A DNA stretch of 64,000 bases from the NCBI RefSeq assembly GCF_014137975.1, contig NZ_JACGWZ010000004.1, positions 434,001-498,000 of the forward strand. Reading direction: 5' to 3'. The stretch is from Halosaccharopolyspora lacisalsi. GTDB lineage: Bacteria > Actinomycetota > Actinomycetes > Mycobacteriales > Pseudonocardiaceae. Below are positions 17,729 to 25,535 of this stretch, piece by piece. Each line of letters begins with the position of its first letter. Within the stretch, counting starts at the first letter, position 1. The notes under the pieces are model-generated. The model made no database searches. It saw only the letters and a program-made list of their open reading frames with translations, and was not told the origin of the DNA. The position numbers and the translations under genes were made by a program.

Positions 17729-18430
17729 ATGGGCGCTCAACATGCGAATACCGTCGCGGCGGTCGTGTTCGATATGGACGGGGTACTGGTCGAGAGCGAG
17801 CATCTCTGGGAGGAGATGTGGACGCGCTACACCGCGCGCCACGGGTACGAGTGGGGTCCCCGGGACACGACCACGGTGCAGGGCATGAGCGCTCCGGAGT
17901 GGGCGGCCTACCTCGCCGAGGTCACGGCCACCTCCGACTCGGTGGAACTGGTGGAGCGCACCGTCGTCGACGACATGGTCGAGGCCCTGAGCGCCGGCCG
18001 CATCGACCTGCTGGACGGGGCGCGGGACATGGTGGTCGAGGTCAGCTCCCGGGTACCGATCGCACTGGCCTCCTCGGCTCCCCGCAGGCTCATCGACGCG
18101 GTGCTGGCCGGTAACGGGCTCACGGACCGCTTCACCGCGACGGTCTCCAGCGCGGAGGTGCCGCAGGGCAAACCCAACCCGGACGTCTACGAGCAGGCTG
18201 CTCGACGGCTGGGCGTGGTGGGTGCGCGGTGCGCGGCGGTGGAGGACTCCAGCAACGGCCTGCGCGCCGCCCACGCGGCGGGCATGACCGTGATCGCGAT
18301 CCCGAACCCCACCTATCCCCCCAAGCCGGACGCGGTGGACAAGGCATCGGTGGTGGCCACCACGCTCGACGGCGTCCGGCGGTCCCTGCTGGAGCTGACA
18401 CCGTCGGTGATGGATCAGGAGAGTGCGTGA
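17729..18430 (+). CDS. HAD-family sugar phosphatase or phosphomutase-like protein
   Basis: A 233-residue HAD subfamily IA protein. Motif I is VVFDMDGVLVESE with both catalytic Asp, motif II ALASSAPRR, motif III QGKPNPDVYEQA and motif IV AVEDSSNG. The cap domain follows motif I, as in beta-phosphoglucomutase-like phosphatases. ATG at 17729 has AAGGAGG 8 nt upstream; the preceding in-frame TTG is less well placed. First gene of a seven-gene operon and overlapping the next by one base. Its likely role is removing phosphate from sugar-phosphate side products. Confidence 0.85.
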   Translation: MGAQHANTVAAVVFDMDGVLVESEHLWEEMWTRYTARHGYEWGPRDTTTVQGMSAPEWAAYLAEVTATSDSVELVERTVVDDMVEALSAGRIDLLDGARDMVVEVSSRVPIALASSAPRRLIDAVLAGNGLTDRFTATVSSAEVPQGKPNPDVYEQAARRLGVVGARCAAVEDSSNGLRAAHAAGMTVIAIPNPTYPPKPDAVDKASVVATTLDGVRRSLLELTPSVMDQESA

Positions 18431-20160
18431 TGACGTCGCTGGTAGACGGGGCATCGTTCAAGGACGCGTGGATCAACGGGCTGACGGCCGCCTACGGGCG
18501 CACGTTGGCCAAGGTGCCCGGCGCCTACGGCGTGCGGGCGCGGCAGGCCCCCGAACCGGGCAAGGTCTCGGTGATCGTCGGTGGCGGCTGCGGACACTAC
18601 CCGGCTTTCGCCGGCCTGGTCGGTCCGGGACTGGCGGACGCGGCGGTCGTCGGTGACGTGTTCACCAGCCCCAGCGCCGAACAGGTCTACCGCACCGCAC
18701 GTGCTGTCGACGCGGGTGCGGGAGTGCTGTTCAGCTACGGCAACTACTCCGGCGACGTGATGCACTTCGGGCTGGCAGCGCGCAGGTTGGCCGCCGAGGG
18801 CATCGACAGCCGTACCGTGCTGGTCACCGACGACATCGCCAGCGGATCGGCCGAGCGGTCCGAGCAGCGCCGGGGGGTGGCGGGCGACTTCTTCGTGTTC
18901 AAGGTGGCCGGAGCCGCCGCAGCACGAGGTTACGGTCTGGAGGCCGTGGCCGAGGTGGCCGACAGGGCCAACGCCATGACCCGCACCTACGGGGCCACCC
19001 TCAGCGGCTGCACCCTGCCGGGCCAGCCCGAGCCCCTGTTCACGGTGGACTCCACCCAGATCGCGCTGGGCCTGGGAATTCACGGCGAGCCCGGCGCGCG
19101 CACGGTGGGGCGCATGAACGCGGGTGAGCTGGCCGAGGAGCTGGTCACCACCCTGCTTCCGGAGTTGCCGTCCGACGCCGGTCGCGTCGCGGTCCTGCTC
19201 AACGGTCTGGGCAGCACCACCTACGAGGACCTGTTCGCCTGCTATGCCGAGATCCATCCGCGCTTGCTGGCGGCCGGGCTCACCCCCCACCAGCCCGAGG
19301 TGGGGGAGTTCGTCACCTCGCTGGACATGGCCGGACTGTCGCTGTCGCTGATGGTGCTCGACGACGAGATGGCCGAACTCTACGACGACGCCTGCGACAC
19401 TCCCGGCTTCCGCAGCGCAGGCCCGCGGAGCTCCGCTCCGGTCGATGTCCCGACTTCGGAGGAGGGGACCCCCGAGGCAACGGCCGCGATTTCCCGCGGC
19501 GGGGTGGTCGGCGAGTTGTTGTCGGCTGCGCTGGAGAGCGTGGCGAACAACGAGGACGAGCTGGGACGCCTCGACGCCGTTGCCGGGGACGGTGATCACG
19601 GTCAGGGGATCGTGCGGGGAATGCGAGCCGCCGTACGGGCCGCCGAGCACGCGGGCAGTCGGGGCAGCGATCCCCGGTCGGTCGGTGACGCCTTGCTGGC
19701 GGCCGGGACGGCGCTGGCCGATGCCGCCGGAGGTGCTTCCGGTGCGCTGTACGGAGTGCTGCTCAGCGAGACCGGTGCGGGACTGCGAGGTGCCGAGGCG
19801 GTCGACACGGGCTCGCTCGCCGCCGCGCTGGAGGGCTCCTTCGACGCCGTCGTGGAGCTGAGCGGGGCTCAACCCGGTGACAAGACGCTGTTGGACGCGC
19901 TCGTCGTCTTCCGCGACACGCTGCGGAAACAGGCCGGTTCCGGTGCGGAGCTGTCGCGGGCGGTCTCCGAGTCCGCCGCCGAGGCGACGAGAGCCGCCGC
20001 GTCCACGGCCGAGCTGACCTCGGCACGCGGTCGCGCCTCCCGGATCGGAGGGCGCGACCTGGGCACCGCCGACCCCGGTGCCACCTCGCTAGCACTCATG
20101 GTCACCGCCATCGGCGGTGCTCTGACCGAGCGCGACTCGGTCGGCGTGGAAGGGAAGTGA
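18430..20160 (+). CDS. DhaK-DhaL fusion kinase, probable D-erythrulose kinase
   Basis: A 576-residue ATP-dependent dihydroxyacetone-kinase-type enzyme. The DhaK part (about 1-325) has GGGCGHYPAFAGLVGPG, the substrate Asp in GNYSGDVMHF and the hemiaminal His in GLGIHGEPG. The linker holds no domain. The DhaL ATP part (about 355-576) has RLDAVAGDGDHGQG, GGASGALYG and PGDKTLLDAL. Dihydroxyacetone kinases usually read GGGSGHEPAH; the GHYPAF version is what I associate with tetrulose kinases such as DerK. Adjacency to an RpiB-like isomerase supports phosphorylation of D-erythrulose, which remains inference. The start overlaps the HAD stop (TGATG). Confidence 0.82.
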   Translation: MTSLVDGASFKDAWINGLTAAYGRTLAKVPGAYGVRARQAPEPGKVSVIVGGGCGHYPAFAGLVGPGLADAAVVGDVFTSPSAEQVYRTARAVDAGAGVLFSYGNYSGDVMHFGLAARRLAAEGIDSRTVLVTDDIASGSAERSEQRRGVAGDFFVFKVAGAAAARGYGLEAVAEVADRANAMTRTYGATLSGCTLPGQPEPLFTVDSTQIALGLGIHGEPGARTVGRMNAGELAEELVTTLLPELPSDAGRVAVLLNGLGSTTYEDLFACYAEIHPRLLAAGLTPHQPEVGEFVTSLDMAGLSLSLMVLDDEMAELYDDACDTPGFRSAGPRSSAPVDVPTSEEGTPEATAAISRGGVVGELLSAALESVANNEDELGRLDAVAGDGDHGQGIVRGMRAAVRAAEHAGSRGSDPRSVGDALLAAGTALADAAGGASGALYGVLLSETGAGLRGAEAVDTGSLAAALEGSFDAVVELSGAQPGDKTLLDALVVFRDTLRKQAGSGAELSRAVSESAAEATRAAASTAELTSARGRASRIGGRDLGTADPGATSLALMVTAIGGALTERDSVGVEGK

Positions 20161-20165
20161 TCGAA

Positions 20166-20654
20166 ATGTCCGGACTCAGGCTCGCGCTCGCCGCCGACAA
20201 CGCCGGGGTCGAGCTCAAGAACATCCTGCGGGACCTCGTCGGTGACGACGACCGCGTCGCCGACGTGGTCGACTTCGGAGTGCCCGACGCCGCCGACGAC
20301 CGGGCCTACCCGCGCCTGGCGCTGACCGCCGCCGAAGCGGTCGCTCGCGGTGAGGCCGACCGGGCCGTGCTGGTGTGCGGGACGGGCATCGGCATGTGCG
20401 TCTCGGCCAACAAGGTCGAGGGCGTGCGGGCCACCGTCGCCCACGACTCGTACTCGGTGGAACGCTCCATCAAGTCCAACGACTGCCAGATCCTGACCAT
20501 GGGCTCCCGCGTCATCGGTCCGGAACTGGCCAAGCGCCTGGTCACCGAGTGGTTGGGGTACTCCTTCGACCCCAGCTCGGCCAGCGCTGCCAAGGTCGCC
20601 CACATCACCGACTACGAGCACCGCAACGAAGCCGGTGCCTCGGCATCGAGCTAA
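20166..20654 (+). CDS. RpiB/LacAB-family sugar-phosphate isomerase (erythrulose 4-phosphate isomerase-like)
   Basis: A 162-residue RpiB-fold isomerase. The phosphate/anion loop VLVCGTGIGMCVSANKVEG carries the active-site Cys, AHDSYSVERS the His/Asp and the C-terminus SASAAKVAHITDYE. ATG at 20166 is chosen over the overlapping GTG at 20157 because GAAGGGA lies about 10 nt before it. In the tetritol pathway of M. smegmatis such proteins turn D-erythrulose 4-phosphate into D-erythrose 4-phosphate; alternatives are ribose-5-phosphate isomerase B or related pentose isomerases. Fourth enzyme-encoding step beside the kinase supports the first option. Confidence 0.83.
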   Translation: MSGLRLALAADNAGVELKNILRDLVGDDDRVADVVDFGVPDAADDRAYPRLALTAAEAVARGEADRAVLVCGTGIGMCVSANKVEGVRATVAHDSYSVERSIKSNDCQILTMGSRVIGPELAKRLVTEWLGYSFDPSSASAAKVAHITDYEHRNEAGASASS

Positions 20655-20667
20655 GGAGGACTCCATC

Positions 20668-21705
20668 GTGCGTATCCTTGCGGCGGGCGATCACTTCGTC
20701 GGGCCGGATCTGCTCGAACAAGCGCTGCACGCCGAGCTCGACGGTGCCGAGGTCTCGGGGCTGCGGCTGCCCTGGCCCGTCGAACCGTTCGGCCCGGTCG
20801 GCGGTGTCGAGGAGGCCAGCGGCACCGAGCAACAGGTCATCGAGGCACTCGACGGGGCCACCGTGAGCGTGACCCAGATGGCCCCCTTCACCGAGCGGGT
20901 CTTCGAGAGCAACCCCCAGCTGCGGTTGGTGGCGGTCGGACGCGGCGGTCCGGTCAACGTGGACCTGGGGGCGGCCACTCGTGCGGGGGTGGCCGTCACT
21001 TACGCTCCCGGACGCAACGCGGCCGCGGCCGCCGAGTACGCGGTGGGCATGATGCTGGCGGCGATGCGGCGCATTCCCGCTTCGGACTCCGAGCTCAAGC
21101 AGGGCCGCTGGCGCGGTGACCTCTACGCCTATCCCGACGCCGGGATCGAGCTGGACGGCACCACGGTGGGCCTGGTCGGCTACGGCGCGATCGGACGCAT
21201 CGTCGCCCGCGTGCTCCGGGCGTTCGGAGCCACCGTCCTGGTCGCCGACCCGTTCGCGGACCCGGCCGACGTCCGCGACGACGGAGTCGAGCCGGTCGAG
21301 CTCGACGACCTGCTGACCCGCAGCAGCGTCGTGAGCCTGCACGCCCGGCTGACCCCGGAGACGAAGCACCTCATCAACGCCGACAAGCTCGCCCTGATGC
21401 CGCACGGTGCGGTGCTGGTCAACACCGCTCGGGGCGGACTGCTCGACTACGCGCCGCTACCGGATGCGCTGCACAGCGGGAGACTCGGTGCCCTGGCCGT
21501 GGACGTCTACGACACCGAACCTCCGCCGGCCGACTGGCCGCTGCACGAAGCCCCGAACGTGGTGGCCACTCCCCACCTGGCCGGCGCCACTCGCCAGACC
21601 GCGCACCGCGCCGCCGGTATCGTGGCTGCGGAGGTGGGGCGCTTCGCGCGCGGCGAGCCGTTGGCCCACGTTGCCAACCCCGACGTCCTGGACCGGCAGT
21701 CATGA
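20668..21705 (+). CDS. D-isomer 2-hydroxyacid dehydrogenase family protein
   Basis: A 345-residue NAD-dependent dehydrogenase. The Rossmann motif is GLVGYGAIGRIVARVL, the catalytic Arg in NTARGGLLD, the Glu in DVYDTEPPPADWPL and the His in TPHLAGATRQT. GTG at 20668 has AAGGAGGA 7 nt upstream. Inside the polyol operon it could oxidise a sugar acid phosphate such as an erythronate derivative, or reduce a 2-keto acid by-product. Which it does cannot be told. It overlaps the following kinase gene as ATGA. Confidence 0.85.
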   Translation: MRILAAGDHFVGPDLLEQALHAELDGAEVSGLRLPWPVEPFGPVGGVEEASGTEQQVIEALDGATVSVTQMAPFTERVFESNPQLRLVAVGRGGPVNVDLGAATRAGVAVTYAPGRNAAAAAEYAVGMMLAAMRRIPASDSELKQGRWRGDLYAYPDAGIELDGTTVGLVGYGAIGRIVARVLRAFGATVLVADPFADPADVRDDGVEPVELDDLLTRSSVVSLHARLTPETKHLINADKLALMPHGAVLVNTARGGLLDYAPLPDALHSGRLGALAVDVYDTEPPPADWPLHEAPNVVATPHLAGATRQTAHRAAGIVAAEVGRFARGEPLAHVANPDVLDRQS

Positions 21706-23156
21706 TCATCGCGGTCGACATCGGAACCTCGCTGACCAAGGCGGCGGTCTTCGACTCCGAAGGACACATCCACGCCGAGGCCAGCGAGTGCTCCAGGCTC
21801 GTGCAGTACCCGGACGGGTGTGTGGAGCAGGACTTCGACAACGTCGTCGACACGGTGGCCACGGTGGTGCGGCAGGTGCGCGCCGGTACCGACCGGCCGA
21901 TCGAGGCGCTGGCCCTGACCGGCCAGGGGGACGGGCTCTGGCTCCGCGACGCCGACGCCCGCCCCGTTCGTCCGCCCATCTCCTGGTTGGACGGTCGGGC
22001 CGCTCCCGTCGTCAACCGGTGGCGCTCCGACGGCACGGTGCGCGAGGTCCACGACCGCACGGGCAACGGACTGTTCCCCGGTGCTCAGGCTCCGCTGCTG
22101 GCGAGCCTGAGCGAGACCGAACCGGACTCCCTGCGGCGAGCGGCCGTGGCCGGGTACTGCGTGGACTCGCTGATCCACGTTCTCACCGGCGAGATCACCG
22201 TCGACGCCTCGGACGCCTCTGTGCCGTTTCTCGACGTGAACACCCGTGGCTACCACGAGGACGCGATACGGGCCTGCGGGCTCGGTGAGCATCGGCGTCT
22301 GCTGGCCAAACCGGCCGAACCACGGCAGACCTTCCCCCTCAACGGCCGGGGAGCGGAACTGCTCGGACTTCCCACGGGCCTGCCCGTGACCGGGGGGCCG
22401 TTCGACCTGCCCGCGTGTGCCGTCGGTGGTGGCCTGACCGAACCCGGCGACGGTTTGCTCATCGTCGGTACCACCCTGGCCTGCCAGGTGATGACCAGCG
22501 CCTCGGTCACCAACGACCACCCGGAGCCGTCCGGCATGTGGCTTGCCACCCCCGACGAGAACCGGCACCTGCGGGCGATGGCGGCCATGGTCGGCACGGC
22601 CAGCCTCGACTGGGTCCTGGAGCTGGTGGGGGCCTCCATCCCCGAACTCGAGTCATTGCTGCGGGAGTCGCCTCCCGGGGCCAACGGTGTTTCCGGGCTG
22701 CCCTTCCTGGCGCCGGGCGGAGAGCGCGCCCCGTTCGCCGATCCCCGTGCGCACGGTCAGTTGACCGGAGTACGCCTGGGCACCAAGCGCAGCGACGTGG
22801 TCCGCGCGGTGTGCGAGAGCATCGCCTACGCCGCACGCCATTGTTTCGAAGCCGCCGGACTCTCCGGTCGTCTCGTCGCCTGCGGCGGTGGTACTCGTTC
22901 CGGTCCGTGGAGTCAGGTCTTCGCCGACGTGCTCGGTCGTTCCCTGTTCATCTCCGACGATCCCGGAATGGGAGTGCGGGGCGCCGCGATGACAGCGGCT
23001 CAGGCACTGGGCGGAACGGTCGATCCGGCTCAGTGGGCCGGCAGTACCCACGAGGTCGCCCCCAATCCCGACTACCGTGACCACTACGAACGCGGTTACG
23101 AGCGCTACCACGAGACGCTCGACGCCGCCCGTTCGCTCTGGCAGCGGCAGGACTGA
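21702..23156 (+). CDS. FGGY carbohydrate kinase, EryA (erythritol kinase)-like
   Basis: A 484-residue FGGY kinase. The first ATPase motif is IIAVDIGTSLTKAAVF. LALTGQGDGLWLRDADARPV and ISWLDGRAAPVV resemble erythritol kinase EryA, where TGQGDG and WLDxRAA are conserved. The second domain begins near LLIVGTTLACQ and ends in the family GG repeat VACGGGTRSGPWSQVFADVL. Its ATG overlaps the dehydrogenase stop. A tetritol kinase makes sense in this operon and would give a second entry route besides the ketose kinase; it is inferred, not shown. Confidence 0.82.
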   Translation: MIIAVDIGTSLTKAAVFDSEGHIHAEASECSRLVQYPDGCVEQDFDNVVDTVATVVRQVRAGTDRPIEALALTGQGDGLWLRDADARPVRPPISWLDGRAAPVVNRWRSDGTVREVHDRTGNGLFPGAQAPLLASLSETEPDSLRRAAVAGYCVDSLIHVLTGEITVDASDASVPFLDVNTRGYHEDAIRACGLGEHRRLLAKPAEPRQTFPLNGRGAELLGLPTGLPVTGGPFDLPACAVGGGLTEPGDGLLIVGTTLACQVMTSASVTNDHPEPSGMWLATPDENRHLRAMAAMVGTASLDWVLELVGASIPELESLLRESPPGANGVSGLPFLAPGGERAPFADPRAHGQLTGVRLGTKRSDVVRAVCESIAYAARHCFEAAGLSGRLVACGGGTRSGPWSQVFADVLGRSLFISDDPGMGVRGAAMTAAQALGGTVDPAQWAGSTHEVAPNPDYRDHYERGYERYHETLDAARSLWQRQD

Positions 23157-23187
23157 CAGGCCGTCCCGGCTTTTCTCGGAGGATCAC

Positions 23188-23916
23188 GTGTCGGACCCAG
23201 CATCCCGGACTGCCGGAGTCGACGGCGAACGCGTCGACCTGGTGCTGTTGGACGTCGGCGGCCCGATCTACGACGACGCCGCCTACCGGCAGGCCCTTTT
23301 CCGGGCCGTCCGGGAGCTCGCCGGGCAGCGGGGTGATCTCGTCGACGAGACCGAGTTCCGCCGGGTCTACGACGAGCAGCGCCAACGTCAGGGTGGATCC
23401 CTGCGCACCGCCGTGGCCGAACGGTTCCTCGGCCCCGGCAGCCGTGGGCGGTTGTCCGAGCTCGCCGAGAACTACTGGGTGTATCCGCCTTCGGCGCTGT
23501 ACGCGGACGTTCTTCCCGCGCTGCGCGAGATGGCGCGGGACTACGAGATCGCCGTGGTGGCCAATCAGCGCGCGATCGTGGATGAGGCGCTCCGCCGCGA
23601 CGGCGTGGCCGATCACATCGACATCTGGGCTCTTTCGGAAGTCGTCGGCGCCGAGAAGCCCGATCCCGCGATCTTTCGGCACGCGTTGTCGGAAGCCGGG
23701 GTGGATCCCGCCCGCGCCGTGCACGTGGGCAACCGGCTCGACACCGACGTCCGCGGTGCGCAGCGGGTGGGGCTCCGTACCGTGTGGGTGTTGCGCGGGG
23801 AGTCCCCACCCGAACCCACGCCCGAGCAGTTGGCGGAACCGGACTCCGTGGTGGGGTCCCTGTCCGAGCTGCCCGGGGCACTGCGTCGGCTCCGGGAGGC
23901 GCCTCGTGGTCGGTGA
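23188..23916 (+). CDS. HAD-superfamily hydrolase
   Basis: A 242-residue HAD subfamily IA protein. Motif I is LVLLDVGGPIYDD (nucleophile Asp followed by Gly-Gly rather than an acid), motif II VVANQRAIV, motif III GAEKPDPAIFRHAL and motif IV HVGNRLDTDVRGA, then a helical C-terminus. The second acid of motif I is missing as in the HAD at 3090-3755, so phosphatase activity is uncertain. GTG at 23188 follows CGGAGGA. Second HAD of the polyol operon; it overlaps the next gene by 11 bp. Confidence 0.82.
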   Translation: MSDPASRTAGVDGERVDLVLLDVGGPIYDDAAYRQALFRAVRELAGQRGDLVDETEFRRVYDEQRQRQGGSLRTAVAERFLGPGSRGRLSELAENYWVYPPSALYADVLPALREMARDYEIAVVANQRAIVDEALRRDGVADHIDIWALSEVVGAEKPDPAIFRHALSEAGVDPARAVHVGNRLDTDVRGAQRVGLRTVWVLRGESPPEPTPEQLAEPDSVVGSLSELPGALRRLREAPRGR

Positions 23917-25342
23917 GCTGGTCGCGGGCGTGGACGTCGCCACTGCCACGGTTCGGGTTCAGGTGCACGATCCCGGGGGAGCCCTGGTCGCTTCGGCCAC
24001 TCGGCGACTTCCCGAACCGGTCCGTTCGGCGGGAGGGCGCTCCGAACAGGACGCCACCGCGTGGTGGCCGGCCGTCCGCGACTGTTTGGGCGAGTGCACG
24101 GCACGGTTGGGCGCGCGCAGTGCCGAGATCAGCTCGCTGGCGGTTTCGGCGACCTCCGGTACGGTGGTGCTGACCGACGACGGGGGAGAACCGGTCACGC
24201 CAGCGTTGATGTACGACGATCGCCGCGCGGTCGCCGAGGCGCGGACGGCCGAGCACGTCGGTGCCGAGCGGTGGCGGTGGACGGGGATCACGCCGTCGGC
24301 GGGCTCGGGCCTGGCCCGGATCGCTCGACTGGCCGCCGAACGCCCGGCCGAGGCCGTCCGGGCCTGCCACACACCGGACGTGGTCGCCGGGCGGTTGGTG
24401 GGGCGCCCGGTCTCGACCGACTCCAGCCACGCGCTCAAGAGCGGCTACGACGTGGTCGCCGGGGAATGGGCTTCGGAGGTGTTCGACGCCCTCGGGGTAC
24501 CGACGTGGCTGCTGCCCGAGGTGGTGACCCCGACGGCTTCGCTGGGCACGGTGACCGCGCGAGCGGCGGAGACCACCGGGCTGCCTGTGGGCTGCGAGGT
24601 CCGCGCGGGCATGACAGACGGCTGCGCCGGCCAGCTCGCCTGCGGCGCGGTCGAACCCGGTCAGTTCGTCACCGTGCTGGGTACCACCCTGGTCGTCAAG
24701 GGCGTCTCCGACCGGATCGTGCACGACCCCACGGGAGTGGTCTACAGCCACCGGCTGCCCGGTGGGGCGTGGTTGCCCGGTGGAGCCTCCAACAGCGGCG
24801 GCTCCGCATTGTCCGATGTGGACCAAGATTCGCTGGCCGCTCTAGACGGCGCCGCCTCGGAGAGGGGACCCTCCACTGTGGTCACCTACCCGTTGCGTGG
24901 TGCGGGGGAGCGCTTCCCGTTCCGCCACGAGGACGCCCGGTGGTTCACGGTCGGTCGGCCCGGTGACCGTGTGGACGAGTACCGCTCGCGGTTGGAGGGG
25001 GTCGCCTTCTGCGAACGGTTCGCCCTGGAACGCCTGCGTGCTCTCGGTGCTCCCGTGACGGGGTCACTGCGCACGGCCGGAGGGGGCGCGCGAAGCCGGA
25101 CGTGGTGCCGGATCAGGGCTACCGTCCTGGGCAGGCCGGTGCTGCGGGTCGAGGAGGCGGGCACGGCTCTCGGGGCGGCGATGCTCGCCGCTGCGGGATC
25201 CCCGCACGCCGATCTCGGTGCCGCGGTGGCCGCGATGGCACCGAGCGGGCAGTCGGAGGACCCGAACGCGGCCGAGGTCGACCCGCTGGAGGAGAGCTAC
25301 GGGCGCTTCCTCGCCGAACTGCGCTCACGCGGGTGGGTGTGA
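23906..25342 (+). CDS. FGGY carbohydrate kinase, D-ribulokinase-like (SePSK/AtXK-1 type)
   Basis: A 478-residue FGGY kinase. It opens LVAGVDVATATVRVQVHD (phosphate-1 motif with Thr/Ala variation). The core VLGTTLVVKGVSDRIVHDPT and YSHRLPGGAWLPGGASNSGG match the cyanobacterial and plant sugar kinases that phosphorylate D-ribulose. A C-terminal RTAGGGARSRTW is the adenosine loop. GTG at 23906 overlaps the HAD and follows GGGAGG 6 nt away; a longer frame upstream belongs to another reading frame. Last gene of the operon, suggesting the operon handles several polyols or ketoses. Confidence 0.8.
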   Translation: MVGELVAGVDVATATVRVQVHDPGGALVASATRRLPEPVRSAGGRSEQDATAWWPAVRDCLGECTARLGARSAEISSLAVSATSGTVVLTDDGGEPVTPALMYDDRRAVAEARTAEHVGAERWRWTGITPSAGSGLARIARLAAERPAEAVRACHTPDVVAGRLVGRPVSTDSSHALKSGYDVVAGEWASEVFDALGVPTWLLPEVVTPTASLGTVTARAAETTGLPVGCEVRAGMTDGCAGQLACGAVEPGQFVTVLGTTLVVKGVSDRIVHDPTGVVYSHRLPGGAWLPGGASNSGGSALSDVDQDSLAALDGAASERGPSTVVTYPLRGAGERFPFRHEDARWFTVGRPGDRVDEYRSRLEGVAFCERFALERLRALGAPVTGSLRTAGGGARSRTWCRIRATVLGRPVLRVEEAGTALGAAMLAAAGSPHADLGAAVAAMAPSGQSEDPNAAEVDPLEESYGRFLAELRSRGWV

Positions 25343-25364
25343 ACTTTCCTCAGGGGCTTTCGGG

Positions 25365-25381
25365 AAGCGGTGGAGCCGCTT
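25365..25381 (+). terminator. weak hairpin at the end of the polyol operon
   Basis: Six-bp stem 25365-25370 / 25376-25381 (AAGCGG / CCGCTT) with 5-nt loop, 22 bp after the last stop and followed by a T. Weak but well placed. Confidence 0.35.
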
Positions 25382-25535
25382 TGCGCTACGCAGGCCGTCG
25401 CACAGGGGTCTTTAGTGGCTGAGCCAGTAGACCATTCCTCTTGACTTTCTCGGGGCTGTTGTCCAGAGTGGCCTGACTACCGATCCACTGTGTCGGAGGT
25501 CACGCCGGTCGTGTCGGCGGCCATGAGGAGGTCCG

